Shown here one piece after another: positions 21,560 to 33,230 of a stretch of DNA of 50,086 nucleotides. Location of the stretch: positions 1-50,086 of the forward strand of contig KV919199.1 in NCBI GenBank assembly GCA_002049455.2, read 5' to 3'. The stretch comes from Porphyra umbilicalis. Taxonomy: Eukaryota > Rhodophyta > Bangiophyceae > Bangiales > Bangiaceae. Made by a program: the position numbers and the translations under genes. The first letter of the stretch is position 1. Each line of letters opens with the position of its first letter. The notes beneath the pieces are model-generated. The model saw nothing but the letters and a program-made list of their open reading frames with translations, was not told the DNA's origin and ran no database searches.

Positions 21560-23046
21560 CGCCCGCCCCGCCGCCGGCGAGCCCCCCCCCCCCCCCGCGC
21601 CGTCGCCCGTCGCGCCGCCGCGCGGCGACGGGCTCGCCACCGGCGGCGGCGCCATGGCCATCCCCGTCACCGCCGCCGCCGGCCACACGACGATCTGGCG
21701 GTTTTCCCCCCCACACAACAGCAGCCGCCCGTCGGGCGAAAAAGACGCGCGCAGCTGCGAGTGCGCATTGACGTGGCCCCGGTACTTGGCGACGAGGCTC
21801 TTATCGTCGACGCGGAAGAGGCGGATGCGCGAGTCGTTGGAGGAGACGGCAAACTCGTCGCGCACCGCGACGGGGGCGGCAGACGCGGCGGCGGCCGCCG
21901 CCGCCGCCGCCGCCGCCGTGGCCGCCGCCGCCGCCGCCACCGCCGCGCCCGACCCGGGCACCGCGGCGGCGGCCGCAACGGCGGCGGCGGCGGCGGCGGC
22001 CGCCGGCGCCGCCGGCGCCGGCAAAAAGGTAATCCCCGCAATCTTGCGCCCGACCGCGTTGCGCCCCCGCCGCGACCGCACGTCGAGTTGGGTCGTGTGT
22101 TTCAAACTCCAGTCCCCCCCCAGGTCATTGACGAGGCCGTAAAACTTGACGTGCCCCGCGAGCGTGCCGACGAGCGCCGTCCGCCCGTCGCGCGTCACCG
22201 CCGCCGCCGTAATGATCTCGTCCGTGTCGGCCGTCGACAGCAGCGCGCCGCGGCGCGCGTGCCACACCGACACGCGGCCGTCGAGGGAGGTGGAGAGGAA
22301 CACCCCGTCGGCTGCGGGGTGCGCCGTGACGGTCGTCACAAAGTCCGAGTGCCCAAAGCAGCGCAACGCCGACGCGCCCGTCGGGTGCCACAGCCGCACC
22401 GTCTTGTCCATGGACGCGGAGAGGAGGAAGCCCGACGCCGTCCACGACAAGTCGAGGATGTCCGACCCGTGGCCGCGCAACCGTTGGCGGGGGGCGAGGC
22501 CGAGGAAAGGGCCATCGGCCGCCGCCGCCGCGGCGGCAGCGGCGGCGACGGCGGCGGCGGCGAGCCCGCCGTCGGCCACGGCAGCGTCGCCGCCGCCGTC
22601 ACCGCCCGCCGCGTCCGCGTCCACCCCCGGCGGCGGCGGCGACGGCGGCAGCGGCGGCACGACCGCCACGGCCAACCCGTCGGGCCCGACGGCGCGCTGC
22701 TCGGGGGGGAAGCACAGGGTGCCCTCCTCCGCGGGCGCCTCGCCCCCCCCCCCCCGCCGCGTCGCGTCGGCGACGGCGCCGCCACCGCCGGGGCGGCCAC
22801 CCCCCACAGCGCCACGACCGTGTCGTTGCCGCCCGTCGCCAGCACCCGCCCGTCGGGCGCCCACGCCATGGCCCGCACGGGCCCGTCGTGGGCGGGGAGG
22901 GCTTGCACGCGGCAGAGGCCGCCGAGCAGCAGCCGCTTGCCCTTTTTGCGGTGCGCAACGACGCGGACGGGGAGGGCGGCGGCGGCCCCCGCGGAGGGGG
23001 AGGGGGGAGCGCCACCCCCGCCACCGCCGCCGCCACCGCCGCCGCC

Positions 23047-23124
<78 letters not shown>

Positions 23125-23182
23125 GCCGTAGTCACCACCGCCGCCGCCGCCCCCACCGCCCGCGACGGGTACGCCGTCGGCG

Positions 23183-23222
<40 letters not shown>

Positions 23223-23576
23223 TGGCGGCGGCCACGGCCTTGCGGTGGTGGCGGGCGGTCATCCCCCCCCCCCCCCATTGACCCCCCCCCCCCGCGCGGC
23301 GCACCGCCGACGCCCGGCGGTGGGCCCTCGGCGTCGGCCGAGGCGCCGCGCGCCACGGCGGTGCTCGCTTTGCGCGCCGCGCGGCGGGCCGCCCACGACG
23401 GTTTGCGGCCGAGGGGCTCGGCGGCGACGCGGCCGCCGGGCGCCTCGGCGCCCGCGTCGGCCGCCGCGCACCGGGGCTCGGGGCGGTCCTCGAGGGGGGG
23501 TGAGGGAGGGGGGGGGGGGGGGGGGGGGCGCCCCCGCCGCCTCACCCACCCCCGCGTCCGCGTCGGTGGAGGGGAA

Positions 23577-23612
<36 letters not shown>

Positions 23613-24474
23613 GCCCTCGGGCGACGGCGCCGTGGCGGCTGCGGCGGCGGCGGCGGCGGCGGCGGCCTTGTCCGCCGCCGCCCCCTTTCGAAAGAGCCCC
23701 TTGAAGCGGGACGGGGGCTTGGCGGGCGCCCCCGCCGCGCCCCCCGTTGCGCGCGTCGGCGGCCGCGCGCGGGTGGTGGCGGTCGGCGGCGGCGGCGGCG
23801 CCGCCGCCGCCGCCGCAACGGGCGCGCGTCCCCCCCCGAAAAAGCGGGCGACGCCGCCGCCCCCGCGGGCGGGCGGCGGCGGGCGGTCCCCGCCCGCGGC
23901 GGCCGCCCCGCCGCCCCCCCCTGCCGCGGCGCCACCGTCCCCCCCGCCGGCGGCGGCACCACCCCCCCCGCCGCCGCCGGCGCCGCCCCACTCGCGCCAG
24001 CCGTCAGGACCGCCGCTGCCGCCGCCGCCCCCGCCGCCGCCGCCGCCGCCGCTGCTGCTGTCTGCCTCTTCCGCGCGGCCGCCACCGCCGGCCGGCGCCC
24101 CCCCGTCGGCGGGGCGGTCGGCGCCCTTGGCGCCGCCCCCCTCCCACCGCAGCGCCCGCCGCACGCCCGCGGCGGCGCCCGCGGCGGCGCCCGCGGCGGC
24201 GCCCGCGGCGCCCGCGGCGGCGCCCGCAACGCCCACCGCCGCGCCCGCAACGCCCGCGGCGGCGCCCGCGACGGCGCCGGCGGCAGCGGCGGCCCCCCCC
24301 GGGCGCCCCCCCCCCTCCTCCCCCCCGACGAGGGGAGGGAGGAGAGGGAGCCCGACCCCGACGAGCCCCCCACCCCGTCCGACGCGTCTGACGCGGAGGG
24401 CGCCCAGTAGTGGTCGCCCCCCAACACCCCCCCGTCCGTGTCACTGTCCGACTCGCCGCGGTGGCCGTCGCCAC

Positions 24475-24513
<39 letters not shown>

Positions 24514-25097
24514 TGTCGCCGCCGCTGCCCGCGTCGGAGGCGTCGCCAAACCCTGGGGGCAACACCAGCGGCGCCGGCACGGGCGCGCCGCCGCCACCCG
24601 CGCCGCCGAGGGCGGGGGAGGGCGGCGGGAGGCCCGCCGCCGCCGCGACCAGCGCCACCGACGAGGTGCGGGGGGAGGCGGAGAGCGCGTGGAGGTGCGC
24701 GAGTTTGGACATGGACGCCCGCGCTTGGATGCGCCGCGCCACCACCGCGGCGGCCGTTTCCGGACCCGACCCGCGGGGCGTGCCGGCCGCGCCGGCCGTG
24801 CCGGCCGCCCCACCGCCGCCGCCGCCGCCGCCGCCGCTGCCGCCGCCGCCGCTGCCGCCGCCCCACGCCCCCGACGAGCCGGCCGACGCGCCCGGCGCGC
24901 CGCGGGTCCACTCGCTCGAGCGGGACGGCCACAGGGCGCCGGGAACAGCAGCGTCGGCCGCTTCCCCGCCGCCACCGCCGCTTCCGCCGCCGCCGCCGCC
25001 GCCGCCGCCGCTGCCGCCGTCGCCACCGCCACCGCCGAGCGCACTGCCGGCGGCGGCACTGCCGCCGCCACCCCCCCACCCGCCGCCGCTGGCGGCA

Positions 25098-25134
<37 letters not shown>

Positions 25135-25276
25135 GACGACCGCCACCGGCCGCCGCCCGTGGGGGCACCAGCGCCGTCACGTCGAGCAGCGGCAAGGGGG
25201 GAGGCGGCGGCGGCAAGCCCCCCCGACCGCCCGTCGGCGGCGCGGGCGGGGGGCGCGGCGGGCGCACCCCCGCCAC
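21198..25276 (-). CDS. WDR44-like WD40-repeat protein, low-complexity N-terminus (frameshifted)
   Basis: The protein reads right to left and ends at the stop 21198-21200. The first WD repeat (about 22875-22795, VRAMAWAPDGRVLATGG) follows VRVVAHRKKGKRL. Repeats 2 onward (about 22490-21690) include LRGHGSDILDLSW, SASMDKTVRLWH, FVTTVTAHP, SLDGRVSVWH, HVKFYGL, RSRRGRNAVGRKIAGI, SSNDSRIRLFRVDDKS and GGENRQIVVW. These match WDR44 (animal Rab11 effector, with plant homologues) repeat for repeat. The last blade (SFVAFDEAPVTY, DVRVFASGR) closes the propeller. Frame changes fall at long runs: C13 at 22743-22755, C15 at 21582-21596 or 21481-21495, and earlier runs including G21 at 23508-23528. The N-terminal half is Gly/Ala/Pro repeats with islands such as MSKLAHLHALSASP (Met at 24712). 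The 5' limit is uncertain. Homology of the propeller is secure; role in trafficking is by analogy. Confidence 0.8.
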
Positions 25277-25583
25277 GCCGCCGCCGCCGCCGCCGCCGCC
25301 GCCGTTGCCGTTGCCGTCGCCCGCGGCGGCGGCGGCGGCGGGCCCCCCCCCGGTGCGTCACTGCCGGCGGCAGCGGCGCCGGCGGCGGCGGTGGCGGTGG
25401 CGGCAGCAGCACCACCCCCACCGTCGCTGCCGTCGCTGCCGCCGCCGGCATGGCCATTGGCGCCGCCGCGGTGGTCGTCGGCCCCGGCCGCCGGCGGCGG
25501 CATGCCCGCGCCGCGCCGCCGCCGCGGCCCCGCGCCGCCGTCGCGCCGCGGGGGGGGCGCCCGCCGCGCGCAGCCGTGGCGGC

Positions 25584-25633
<50 letters not shown>

Positions 25634-25746
25634 TGGCGGCGGTGGCAGCGGCGGCGGCGGCGGCGGCGGCGGGCGCGGGGGGGGGGGGCGGCCACTCGCG
25701 CGGCAGACGGCGCGCATCCCACGTGGGCGCGGGGGGGGGGGGGGGG

Positions 25747-28089
25747 ATGGGGCGGGGGAGGGAGGGGGGGGAAACCGGGGTCGGGCGACCGCGTGGTGGC
25801 CACACCTGCGCCGCGATGCGCCGCGCAGCAGCGTACAGTGCAGTCCAGTCCGCGGCGCGAGCTGTTTGCTGCCCACGGTCGCTGCGCGACGCAAGCGGGG
25901 GGTGTGTTGTTCGCTGTCGGCGGGAATTAACGAGGACTCCATCGAGGAGGGGCTGAACAAGTTCAGCGCATTCCACAACTACACACACCACGCACGGAGC
26001 AATTGCGTTGGGGCTCGATCCGTTTGACTTGATCTGCGCACGTGATTCAACCAGAGTGCCGGTGCACGTGGAGGCACCTCGGATATTTCTTGTGCGCCGG
26101 GTGGGCAGAAATCTCGCGCGGCGGCGCCTCAGCGCCCGCTAGCCACGCCCACCACGCGGCCCGCTTCCACACAGCGCCCCACCGTGTGGCCGGTTGGGCC
26201 AGTGTGAGCCCCGCCCGAGCCGCCCGAACCAATCTCCGCGCGCGACCGCATTGCGACGGGGGGGGTGCGGCCGCAGCTCCCAGGTGGAGATGAGGCTGCT
26301 CCCGCCGCTCTGCCAGTCACTCATGCAGGCCCGCCAGGCGGGGTGCTGGGGCGTGTGGGCGGGGGGGGGGTGGCACCACCGAGAAAATATCGTCGTGGTG
26401 TGCCACGCAGGAGCTGCCCAGCCACGCTCGCTGCAGGCTGTTGGCGCCGGCCGGGAGCTGAACCGGCGGCACGATGGCAAAAGCCCATCGCCCCACTTGC
26501 GCAAGTGGCGGTCATTGGCCAGGAGCTACTGGGGGAGTGAGACGACCCGGCAGCGAGCCCACGAAGCGGCCGGGACAGCGGCTCTACGGTAGCTGTGCAG
26601 CAGGAGCCGGAATCCGCATGCAATGAACCTGTGCGGATGGGCCGGCCCGCGTGGGCCCGCGACCGTGATCACGGCGGTGGCCGAACCGAGCGATTTGGTG
26701 GCGGTTGTTCGTGGTGGCCCAGAGCCATGTAACTAATATGGGGATCCAGCCTGCCAAAAGTGCCTTTTGTGTTGATAGTGAATATTTCAATGTAGTATCA
26801 TCATACCCCAGGTTTATCACTCGTGGCCACCCGCGCATGCTGTTGTTGGACCAGAGAGCAGAGCCGATGCAGCCGGTCATCGATAGACTTGCTTTCATAC
26901 TGATTTTTTGAATATATATGGGGCGGGGGAGGGCGGGGGGGGGAAACCGGGGTCGGGCGACCGCGTGGTGGCCACACCTGCGCCGCGATGCGCCGCGCAG
27001 CAGCGTACAGTGCAGTCCAGTCCGCGGCGCGAGCTGTTTGCTGCCCACGGTCGCTGCGCGACGCAAGCGGGGGGTGTGTTGTTCGCTGTCGGCGGGAATT
27101 AACGAGGACTCCATCGAGGAGGGGCTGAACAAGTTCAGCGCATTCCACAACTACACACACCACGCACGGAGCAATTGCGTTGGGGCTCGATCCGTTTGAC
27201 TTGATCTGCGCACGTGATTCAACCAGAGTGCCGGTGCACGTGGAGGCACCTCGGATATTTCTTGTGCGCCGGGTGGGCAGAAATCTCGCGCGGCGGCGCC
27301 TCAGCGCCCGCTAGCCACGCCCACCACGCGGCCCGCTTCCACACAGCGCCCCACCGTGTGGCCGGTTGGGCCAGTGTGAGCCCCGCCCGAGCCGCCCGAA
27401 CCAATCTCCGCGCGCGACCGCATTGCGACGGGGGGGGTGCGGCCGCAGCTCCCAGGTGGAGATGAGGCTGCTCCCGCCGCTCTGCCAGTCACTCATGCAG
27501 GCCCGCCAGGCGGGGTGCTGGGGCGTGTGGGCGGGGGGGGGGTGGCACCACCGAGAAAATATCGTCGTGGTGTGCCACGCAGGAGCTGCCCAGCCACGCT
27601 CGCTGCAGGCTGTTGGCGCCGGCCGGGAGCTGAACCGGCGGCACGATGGCAAAAGCCCATCGCCCCACTTGCGCAAGTGGCGGTCATTGGCCAGGAGCTA
27701 CTGGGGGAGTGAGACGACCCGGCAGCGAGCCCACGAAGCGGCCGGGACAGCGGCTCTACGGTAGCTGTGCAGCAGGAGCCGGAATCCGCATGCAATGAAC
27801 CTGTGCGGATGGGCCGGCCCGCGTGGGCCCGCGACCGTGATCACGGCGGTGGCCGAACCGAGCGATTTGGTGGCGGTTGTTCGTGGTGGCCCAGAGCCAT
27901 GTAACTAATATGGGGATCCAGCCTGCCAAAAGTGCCTTTTGTGTTGATAGTGAATATTTCAATGTAGTATCATCATACCCCAGGTTTATCACTCGTGGCC
28001 ACCCGCGCATGCTGTTGTTGGACCAGAGAGCAGAGCCGATGCAGCCGGTCATCGATAGACTTGCTTTCATACTGATTTTTTGAATATAT
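25747..28089. repeat. 1172-bp perfect or near-perfect tandem duplication
   Basis: Copy 1 is about 25747-26917 and copy 2 about 26918-28089. The copies look identical from 26042-26911 versus 27214-28083; the only difference I notice is one G in a G run near the left end (8 versus 9). Both copies end in 'gatttttt gaatatat', and the junction runs through a short AT stretch that may have provided microhomology. The unit contains short open frames in several directions (up to about 130 codons) but no recognisable protein, and a 16-bp palindrome, 'ccacttgcgcaagtgg', near 26497 and 27669. It lies just upstream of the WDR44-like gene, so promoter sequence may be duplicated. Confidence 0.92.
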
Positions 28090-29020
28090 GCATGCCCATC
28101 CATCCATATGAAATGTTAATTCGGAAATGATGAGAACACGACTTTGCGATTGTGCCTCGAGGCTCGAACAAGAGATTGACTTCCTGCCACACAACAGAGG
28201 CCCCCCAACCCACCCACCGTGGGCTGTGCCTGGACGGGCCGCTCCCGAGGGGCCCGGGAGCGCCGCCGGTGGCGGATTTCTGCGCCAACCACCCCCCGTG
28301 TGGCGTGGTCAGAGAGGGGGGGCCGGCTGGAGCAGCCGCCCGCTCAGGAGCACGCCCCGCTGCCGGCCGCCGCTGGGAGGGGCCCCCACCCCGCCCGACC
28401 GGCACCGCCGCGGGCGCGCCGCGTGCACCACGGCCCGCCCGCCCGCGCGCTCGGCCCCGCGCTCCCGCCCCGCGTTGCCCGCCCGCACGCCGCCACGCGT
28501 CGCCGCGTCGCCGCCGACGGCGCGTGTGCCCTGCACGGCGCGTGCTTGGCAGCGTGCGGCCCGCGCGTCGGCTCACGGGCGCCGGTGGGCGGCCTATTAA
28601 TACCAACGCCCTCCATACGGACACGCACGTGCTGCCCGGGGCGACGCCCAGGTGCCGCCGACGGCTTGGTCGACGCGCCGCCCTCCCGGTCGGCCGCCGA
28701 GGGAGCGTGCGCGCCCGCTGCTGCCGCGTTGGCGCTGGGGGGGGGAGGCAGGTGCGATTGCGCTGTCCGCGCCGGGGCGGTGGAGCCGCCGTCACCGGCG
28801 GGTGACGGCGGCGAAGCCGTAGGCGCGTGACCGACATCGCTCGGCCCTATCGCCCTTGGTGTCTGTTTTTCGACACCTTGCCCTATCGGCCCTTTCTCGT
28901 CTTCTCCCACTTCCCCTTTGGCCAAACGCGTCCGCCCATTCCCCCTTTCCTCCTCCATCGTCTCTCCTGTTCCTTTCCCCTCTCCCTCCTCCCCTTTCCC
29001 TGGTGCCGTTCCTTGTCATC
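28090..29020. other. Intergenic and 5' flank of the TspO gene
   Basis: An AT-rich patch (28090-28190) precedes GC-rich sequence to about 28830. Then comes a pyrimidine-rich stretch (28860-29015) immediately before the TspO start codon, likely its 5' leader. No coding frame here looks real on either strand. Confidence 0.4.
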
Positions 29021-30151
29021 ATGGCCACCTCTGTTGCAGACGCGTCGACGACGCTGGGCGTGTGCTCCGCCGCTCCACCTACCCCCATCTCTTTTCTGGC
29101 ATCCCTGCCTCCCGGGGGTGGCGTGCCGGGCATGGTCCTCATGGCAGCCCCGCTGGTCTTGACGCTATCGCTGCTGCTGTACACGGAGACCCCGGCCCGC
29201 CCGTGGCACCGTGCGCTGTCCAAGTCCCCGTCAGCGCCGCCGCCCGCCTTCCACGCCCTCGCCTGGGTTGTGTGCCTGGTTTCCACCGGCTGGGCAGCGC
29301 GCCTCGTCCTGACTTCCTTGACTGGCGAGTTTGGCGAGGAGCTGCTCGAGGACGACGTCCTGCTGGCGCTTGGCGCCTTTGCGGTGCAGCTGGCCATTGC
29401 CCTGAGCTGGCTGGTGGGCTTCTTTGGCATGCGCCGCGTTGTCCTTGGTTACGCCATCATGCGCGCCCACTGTGTGGCCGCCGGCATTTGCGTCGTGGCG
29501 TTTGCACGCGTGAGTGGCTTGGCTGCCTCGCTACTCGTGCCGTACCTGGGTTGGCTTATCTTCTTGACCTACCTCAACGGCTACATGGCGCGCAACAACC
29601 CACCATCTGGGGCGATCAAGAAGGTCGTGTCGCCGCCGGTCGTCGGCGGTGTGATGATGACTCACCCGCCGTCGTCACGTGGGGCAGCCAGCGCGGGCCG
29701 GCGCGATGTGGCCGCGTTGCTGCGGCAGGAGAGCAGCTGCCGCTTGCGGTTGCGTCCATGCGGTGCGGGGGCCTCTAGCTTGTCCAAACCGGCTCCCGGT
29801 GGTTGCAGCCCCGTGACCCCTGTGGCGTCGGCGGCGCCTCTGCCCAGAGATGACGATGACCGGGATCCGCTTACCTCGTGGGACATGCTCAACGAGTCCT
29901 TGCCGGCCCGCCGGTCGCCACCCGCCACGCCCGTCTGCGGGCCGAGTGAGGATGCCGACTGGCCACCTCTGCCCGAGGACGGTGATGGCGCTGGGATGCC
30001 GGGCCCGCCCTCGCCCCCGCAGCTGGGGCCGTCGCGGCCGCCTCATGGCGATGAAGCGGCTGGCGCCAATGCGGGGGAGAGTGCCCACAACGTCAGTGAT
30101 GGGGAGGTGCAAGAAGCGGGCAGCGCCGTCACCACCGACGGGGATAGATGA
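29021..30151 (+). CDS. TspO/MBR (translocator protein) family membrane protein with long C-terminal tail
   Basis: 376 residues from ATG 29021, which sits in a good context (atcATGGcc); sequence upstream in frame is pyrimidine-rich leader. Family hallmarks: PWHRALSKSPSAPPPAFHAL (about 61-80), the aromatic and Pro-rich first loop; GAFAVQLAIALSWLVGFFG (about 118-136); and the C-terminal helix VPYLGWLIFLTYLNGYMARN (173-192). Five membrane segments fit between about 36 and 190. TspO proteins bind tetrapyrroles and sterols and act in porphyrin and stress responses in organelle or plasma membranes. The tail (194-376) is unusual: Pro/Ser/Asp/Gly-rich and without a domain, roughly doubling the family's usual 160-190 residues. 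Intact single exon. Confidence 0.88.
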   Translation: MATSVADASTTLGVCSAAPPTPISFLASLPPGGGVPGMVLMAAPLVLTLSLLLYTETPARPWHRALSKSPSAPPPAFHALAWVVCLVSTGWAARLVLTSLTGEFGEELLEDDVLLALGAFAVQLAIALSWLVGFFGMRRVVLGYAIMRAHCVAAGICVVAFARVSGLAASLLVPYLGWLIFLTYLNGYMARNNPPSGAIKKVVSPPVVGGVMMTHPPSSRGAASAGRRDVAALLRQESSCRLRLRPCGAGASSLSKPAPGGCSPVTPVASAAPLPRDDDDRDPLTSWDMLNESLPARRSPPATPVCGPSEDADWPPLPEDGDGAGMPGPPSPPQLGPSRPPHGDEAAGANAGESAHNVSDGEVQEAGSAVTTDGDR

Positions 30152-30221
30152 ACTCGTGCGGCGGGTGCGGGCGCTCGGGCGTTGGGCGACGATGTCAGGC
30201 TGGTGGGCGGTAGCGGCGATG

Positions 30222-30372
30222 ACGAGGACGAGGACGCGAGTACTCGTGACTCGTCGGCTTCTTGCCGCGTACCCGTCGGTGTAGATGTGACACATTGGAC
30301 GAGGATGCGGGTACCCGTGACTCGTCGGTCCATAGCCTCGTGCCCGCCGCTGTACACACGACACGTTGGCAC
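30222..30372 (+). repeat. Two-copy 73-bp tandem repeat
   Basis: 'gacgaggacgcgagtactcg' at about 30223 and 'gacgaggatgcgggtacccg' at about 30297 each continue into 'tgactcgtcgg', and later into 'gacacattgg' or 'gacacgttgg'. The copies are moderately diverged. It lies just after the TspO stop. Confidence 0.65.
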
Positions 30373-31036
30373 ACTGGGGTTTGAGCTCGTCTGGGGTTTG
30401 TTCTGTTCTCTTTTTCTGCCTTTCATGTCCGATACTCTTTTTTCTCTCCATTTTTCTGCTTCGCATTGCTCTACTTGGTTCTCTCTTTTGCTCCGCCGGG
30501 TGCGTGATGTGTCGGGACAGTTGCCGTTCGGCTTGTTCTTTCCATCGCCATACACTCCATGGTTCTGGTCCTGCTCCGACTCTTTTCTTTTTTTGGTGAT
30601 TGCGAGGGCTACTGCGTTCATCAACGACGTTGCTCTTTCTCTGCCCATTGCGTGTCTCTCACGGGGTGTGTTCCAGGGCATGGGCCGGGCTCTGCCGGTA
30701 CTTTCAAGCACCAGCGTTCCGTTGGTGAGCCCCAATGGTTGCTGTGTCACCTGTAGCGCCGGGCAAGCATGCACCAACGGGAGTGTCGTACCAGAGACAG
30801 AGGTGTGATTAAATCAACAGTAGGCCCAATTTTTGTGACTTAAATTTCCCGGTGATTTGTACTCACATCAAATGTTTAAGTACCAGATAAGTGGGATCCA
30901 GAAGCGAATGCACGGTGGCGGCCACCGGTTTCGCCCTCACCGGAGGTGTGATTAAATCAAGATTGGGTCGGATGGCCTCAATCGACGAACAAGCACGAAA
31001 GATATGGACAGCGCCAACAACACCCCAGCTGTACAT

Positions 31037-31288
31037 GAACAAAGTGCGGAGCTGTATCTCGAACTGCACGTCTGGCATGACAGCACTCTGGGCACCTGAC
31101 TGCAAGCATGCCTGAAGGGAAAGGACGTGGAGAATAGGCCCGGCGTGGCACTGTATGCTCCTGGTGGCAGAATGGTGCCATTCTCTGACACCCGAGGAGT
31201 TCCCAGAGCTGTGAAGATGTTGTCTGATGGAAACGGAGGACAAGGCCATCACGACGAAGCGCACTTGATGACGCCTGAACTAATGTAG
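31037..31288 (+). pseudogene. Possible coding relic of unknown origin
   Basis: An 84-codon frame ending in TAG at 31286-31288 has amino-acid composition unlike the surrounding noncoding DNA (for example ALYAPGGRMVPFSDTRGVP). One in-frame TGA follows LELHVWHDSTLGT. It sits in an AT-rich patch with other repeat traces, so it may be a fragment of a transposon or of a decayed gene. I do not recognise a domain, and chance cannot be excluded. Confidence 0.25.
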
Positions 31289-33230
31289 CACCCGTTTGCC
31301 GCCTCTTAACTTAATATTTTGAGAAAAGAAGGGGGGCTATACGAAAGAGGACAAGGGATTTAAATAAACCAGGCCTCGAGTTCTATAGATTTAATCCTTT
31401 AAAATCGGCTTGATTGAAATCATGTTGAAATCACTCAACTTCTCTGACCAAAGAGGATCAGAGACGTTTTCGAAGAGCAGAATCCACGCGAGCCGTGCAG
31501 TACACATGGACTGCATCGCATTTTCTCTGGGGCGAATTGTCGTCAACAACAACACAATTGTGTGTGGTGACGTAGTTTTTTCTCATCACGAGAGAGATGA
31601 CATGGCCGAGGCTCTTTCGTGTCCATTGCGCGTGGAGCTCTCATCCGTGGGCCGGCCGTCGTCCTGTTCTCTCCCGCGCTCGAGACGCTGCCATCATGAT
31701 AGGCGCCATGCGGCCATGATCTGGCACCTGCGAAATTATTTCCCGCCGCTACAACACCACGCAGCGCGCGACGGCCGGCACGTTGGGACCGGCGACGGGT
31801 CTCTGGCGCGGGACGGAGCAACCGGCGACGGGTCTCCATGCTCCCCCTCGGCGCTGCAGTGGCGGCGGGGCTCTGTCGCTGCGCCTGCCGCCTTGCCTGC
31901 CCCCCGCCGCACGTGGGCGGCCGCAAGGACGCGGAGGCACGAAATTCCGTCGCTGGTCGGTGTGCGTTGCCCGCGCCCCCCCCCCCCCCTGTGGGGGCCG
32001 CTCCCCCGCGAGACCTCCCCCGCCGGGGTCCGCGCCCTCCTGCGTTTCGAGGGAGCGCCCCCCCCGCCCCGCCCCTGGTTGGTGGCTGGGACTCCTTGCA
32101 CCGCAGCTGCTTGTCGCTCTGCCTTTGGCAGATGGTCTCGTGGACTGGCGTAGCCACTGATGGGAAGGGGGGGGGGGGGGTGGGGGGTGGAGTCGTCGCC
32201 CGTGCGCTGCACCCTGCCACAGCGGGACGGGGGGGGGGCGGGCACGTGGCTGCGCGCCACAGCCGCCGCTCGGCCCGGCGGCGACTCATCGACCTGCCGG
32301 TTGTGCTGGGCGCAGCACCCTTTGGGTCGCGGGTCGGCGGGCGTGGTCGTGCGCAGATGCTTTTGGCTGCCGCCGGTTGCGTGCTTTGGCGTTGGCGGCC
32401 AAGCCTCGCCGCGTCTGCCACAGCGGTCGCGGCCGCTGCCCCATCACCCTGTTTTTGGAAGAGTACCTCCCGTTTTTGGCGGGGTGCCGCCCGGCGCCTG
32501 CCCGGTCGACTTGATTCCCGTGTTGTCTTTTTTTCTTTTTTTCTTTTGCGGGCCGTTTTGTTGGGCGCGCTCCACGTCGCTCCTGCACCCCGCGTGTCTC
32601 TGCGAAAGCACCTGTGTGCGGCCGAGGCCGGGGAGGGGCGGGAGCCGGGGTGGCTTTGCCGGCCCGTCGGGGCAGCCTGCGTGCCTGCGTCAGTGTCTGG
32701 GGCGCACGGGCGCTTGCCACGAGCCACGCCCGTGTTTGCGTGAGCGTCGGCACGACGTGGGTGGGGTGCGGCACGGAGGGCACCTACCTTTGGTGGAGCC
32801 GTCCACCAGGTGGGGTGGCGCTACCGAGGTGGCGTGACTGTTGTTGCGGCGGCTGGGTTAGCGGCCGGGCTCTATTGGGCGCGTGCTTCCGCGCGCGGAG
32901 CGCTCGTACTCGGGTGCCGGCTTTGCGGACGCGGGGAGGGAGCACGGGTCAGGGACGGGGGGGGGGAGGGCAGCCTGCGGCGTGGCGCGTCGCAGCGTCG
33001 ACGCCACTGGTGGGGGCGCGGCGGTCGCTGTCTGACTGACGGGGCGGTCGGGGCGCTAGGCGCTTCTGCGGTTGCAGAGACGGTTGCTCGGTCCGGCACC
33101 GGGTCGGCCGTACCGTCGCCTTTCGAGGTGGGGGGCCGCTGCCCTTGGTGGGTGCTCGCCGTCGGGCACCCCCCTCCACTCCCGTCGGGACGTTGTTTGT
33201 TGACGTGCTGGCCTGGCGCTCGCCTCTGCC

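Larger units (their letters stand above)
30152..33230. other. Long intergenic region between TspO and AGC kinase genes
   Basis: 30220-30375 holds two copies of a 73-bp unit (listed separately). 30830-31560 is AT-rich with a repeated 'ggtgtgattaaatca' (about 30805 and 30945) and a possible coding relic (31037-31288). From 31600 to 33230 the sequence is GC-rich with G and C runs and no recognisable protein; its last part is probably the promoter and leader of the kinase gene. Confidence 0.45.

Noticed and set aside
22888..25956. Very long plus-strand frame (over 1000 codons)
   Set aside because: Pure Arg/Ala/Pro/Gly low complexity antisense to the WDR44-like gene; no domain.
26440..26530. tRNA-like stem-loops in the 1172-bp repeat
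   Set aside because: One stem-loop and a GGTTC-like word are present on the minus strand, but the anticodon loop and T-loop do not fit tRNA rules.
26584..28103. Retroelement protein in the 1172-bp duplicated unit
   Set aside because: The minus-strand frame has balanced composition but no reverse transcriptase, integrase or protease motif.
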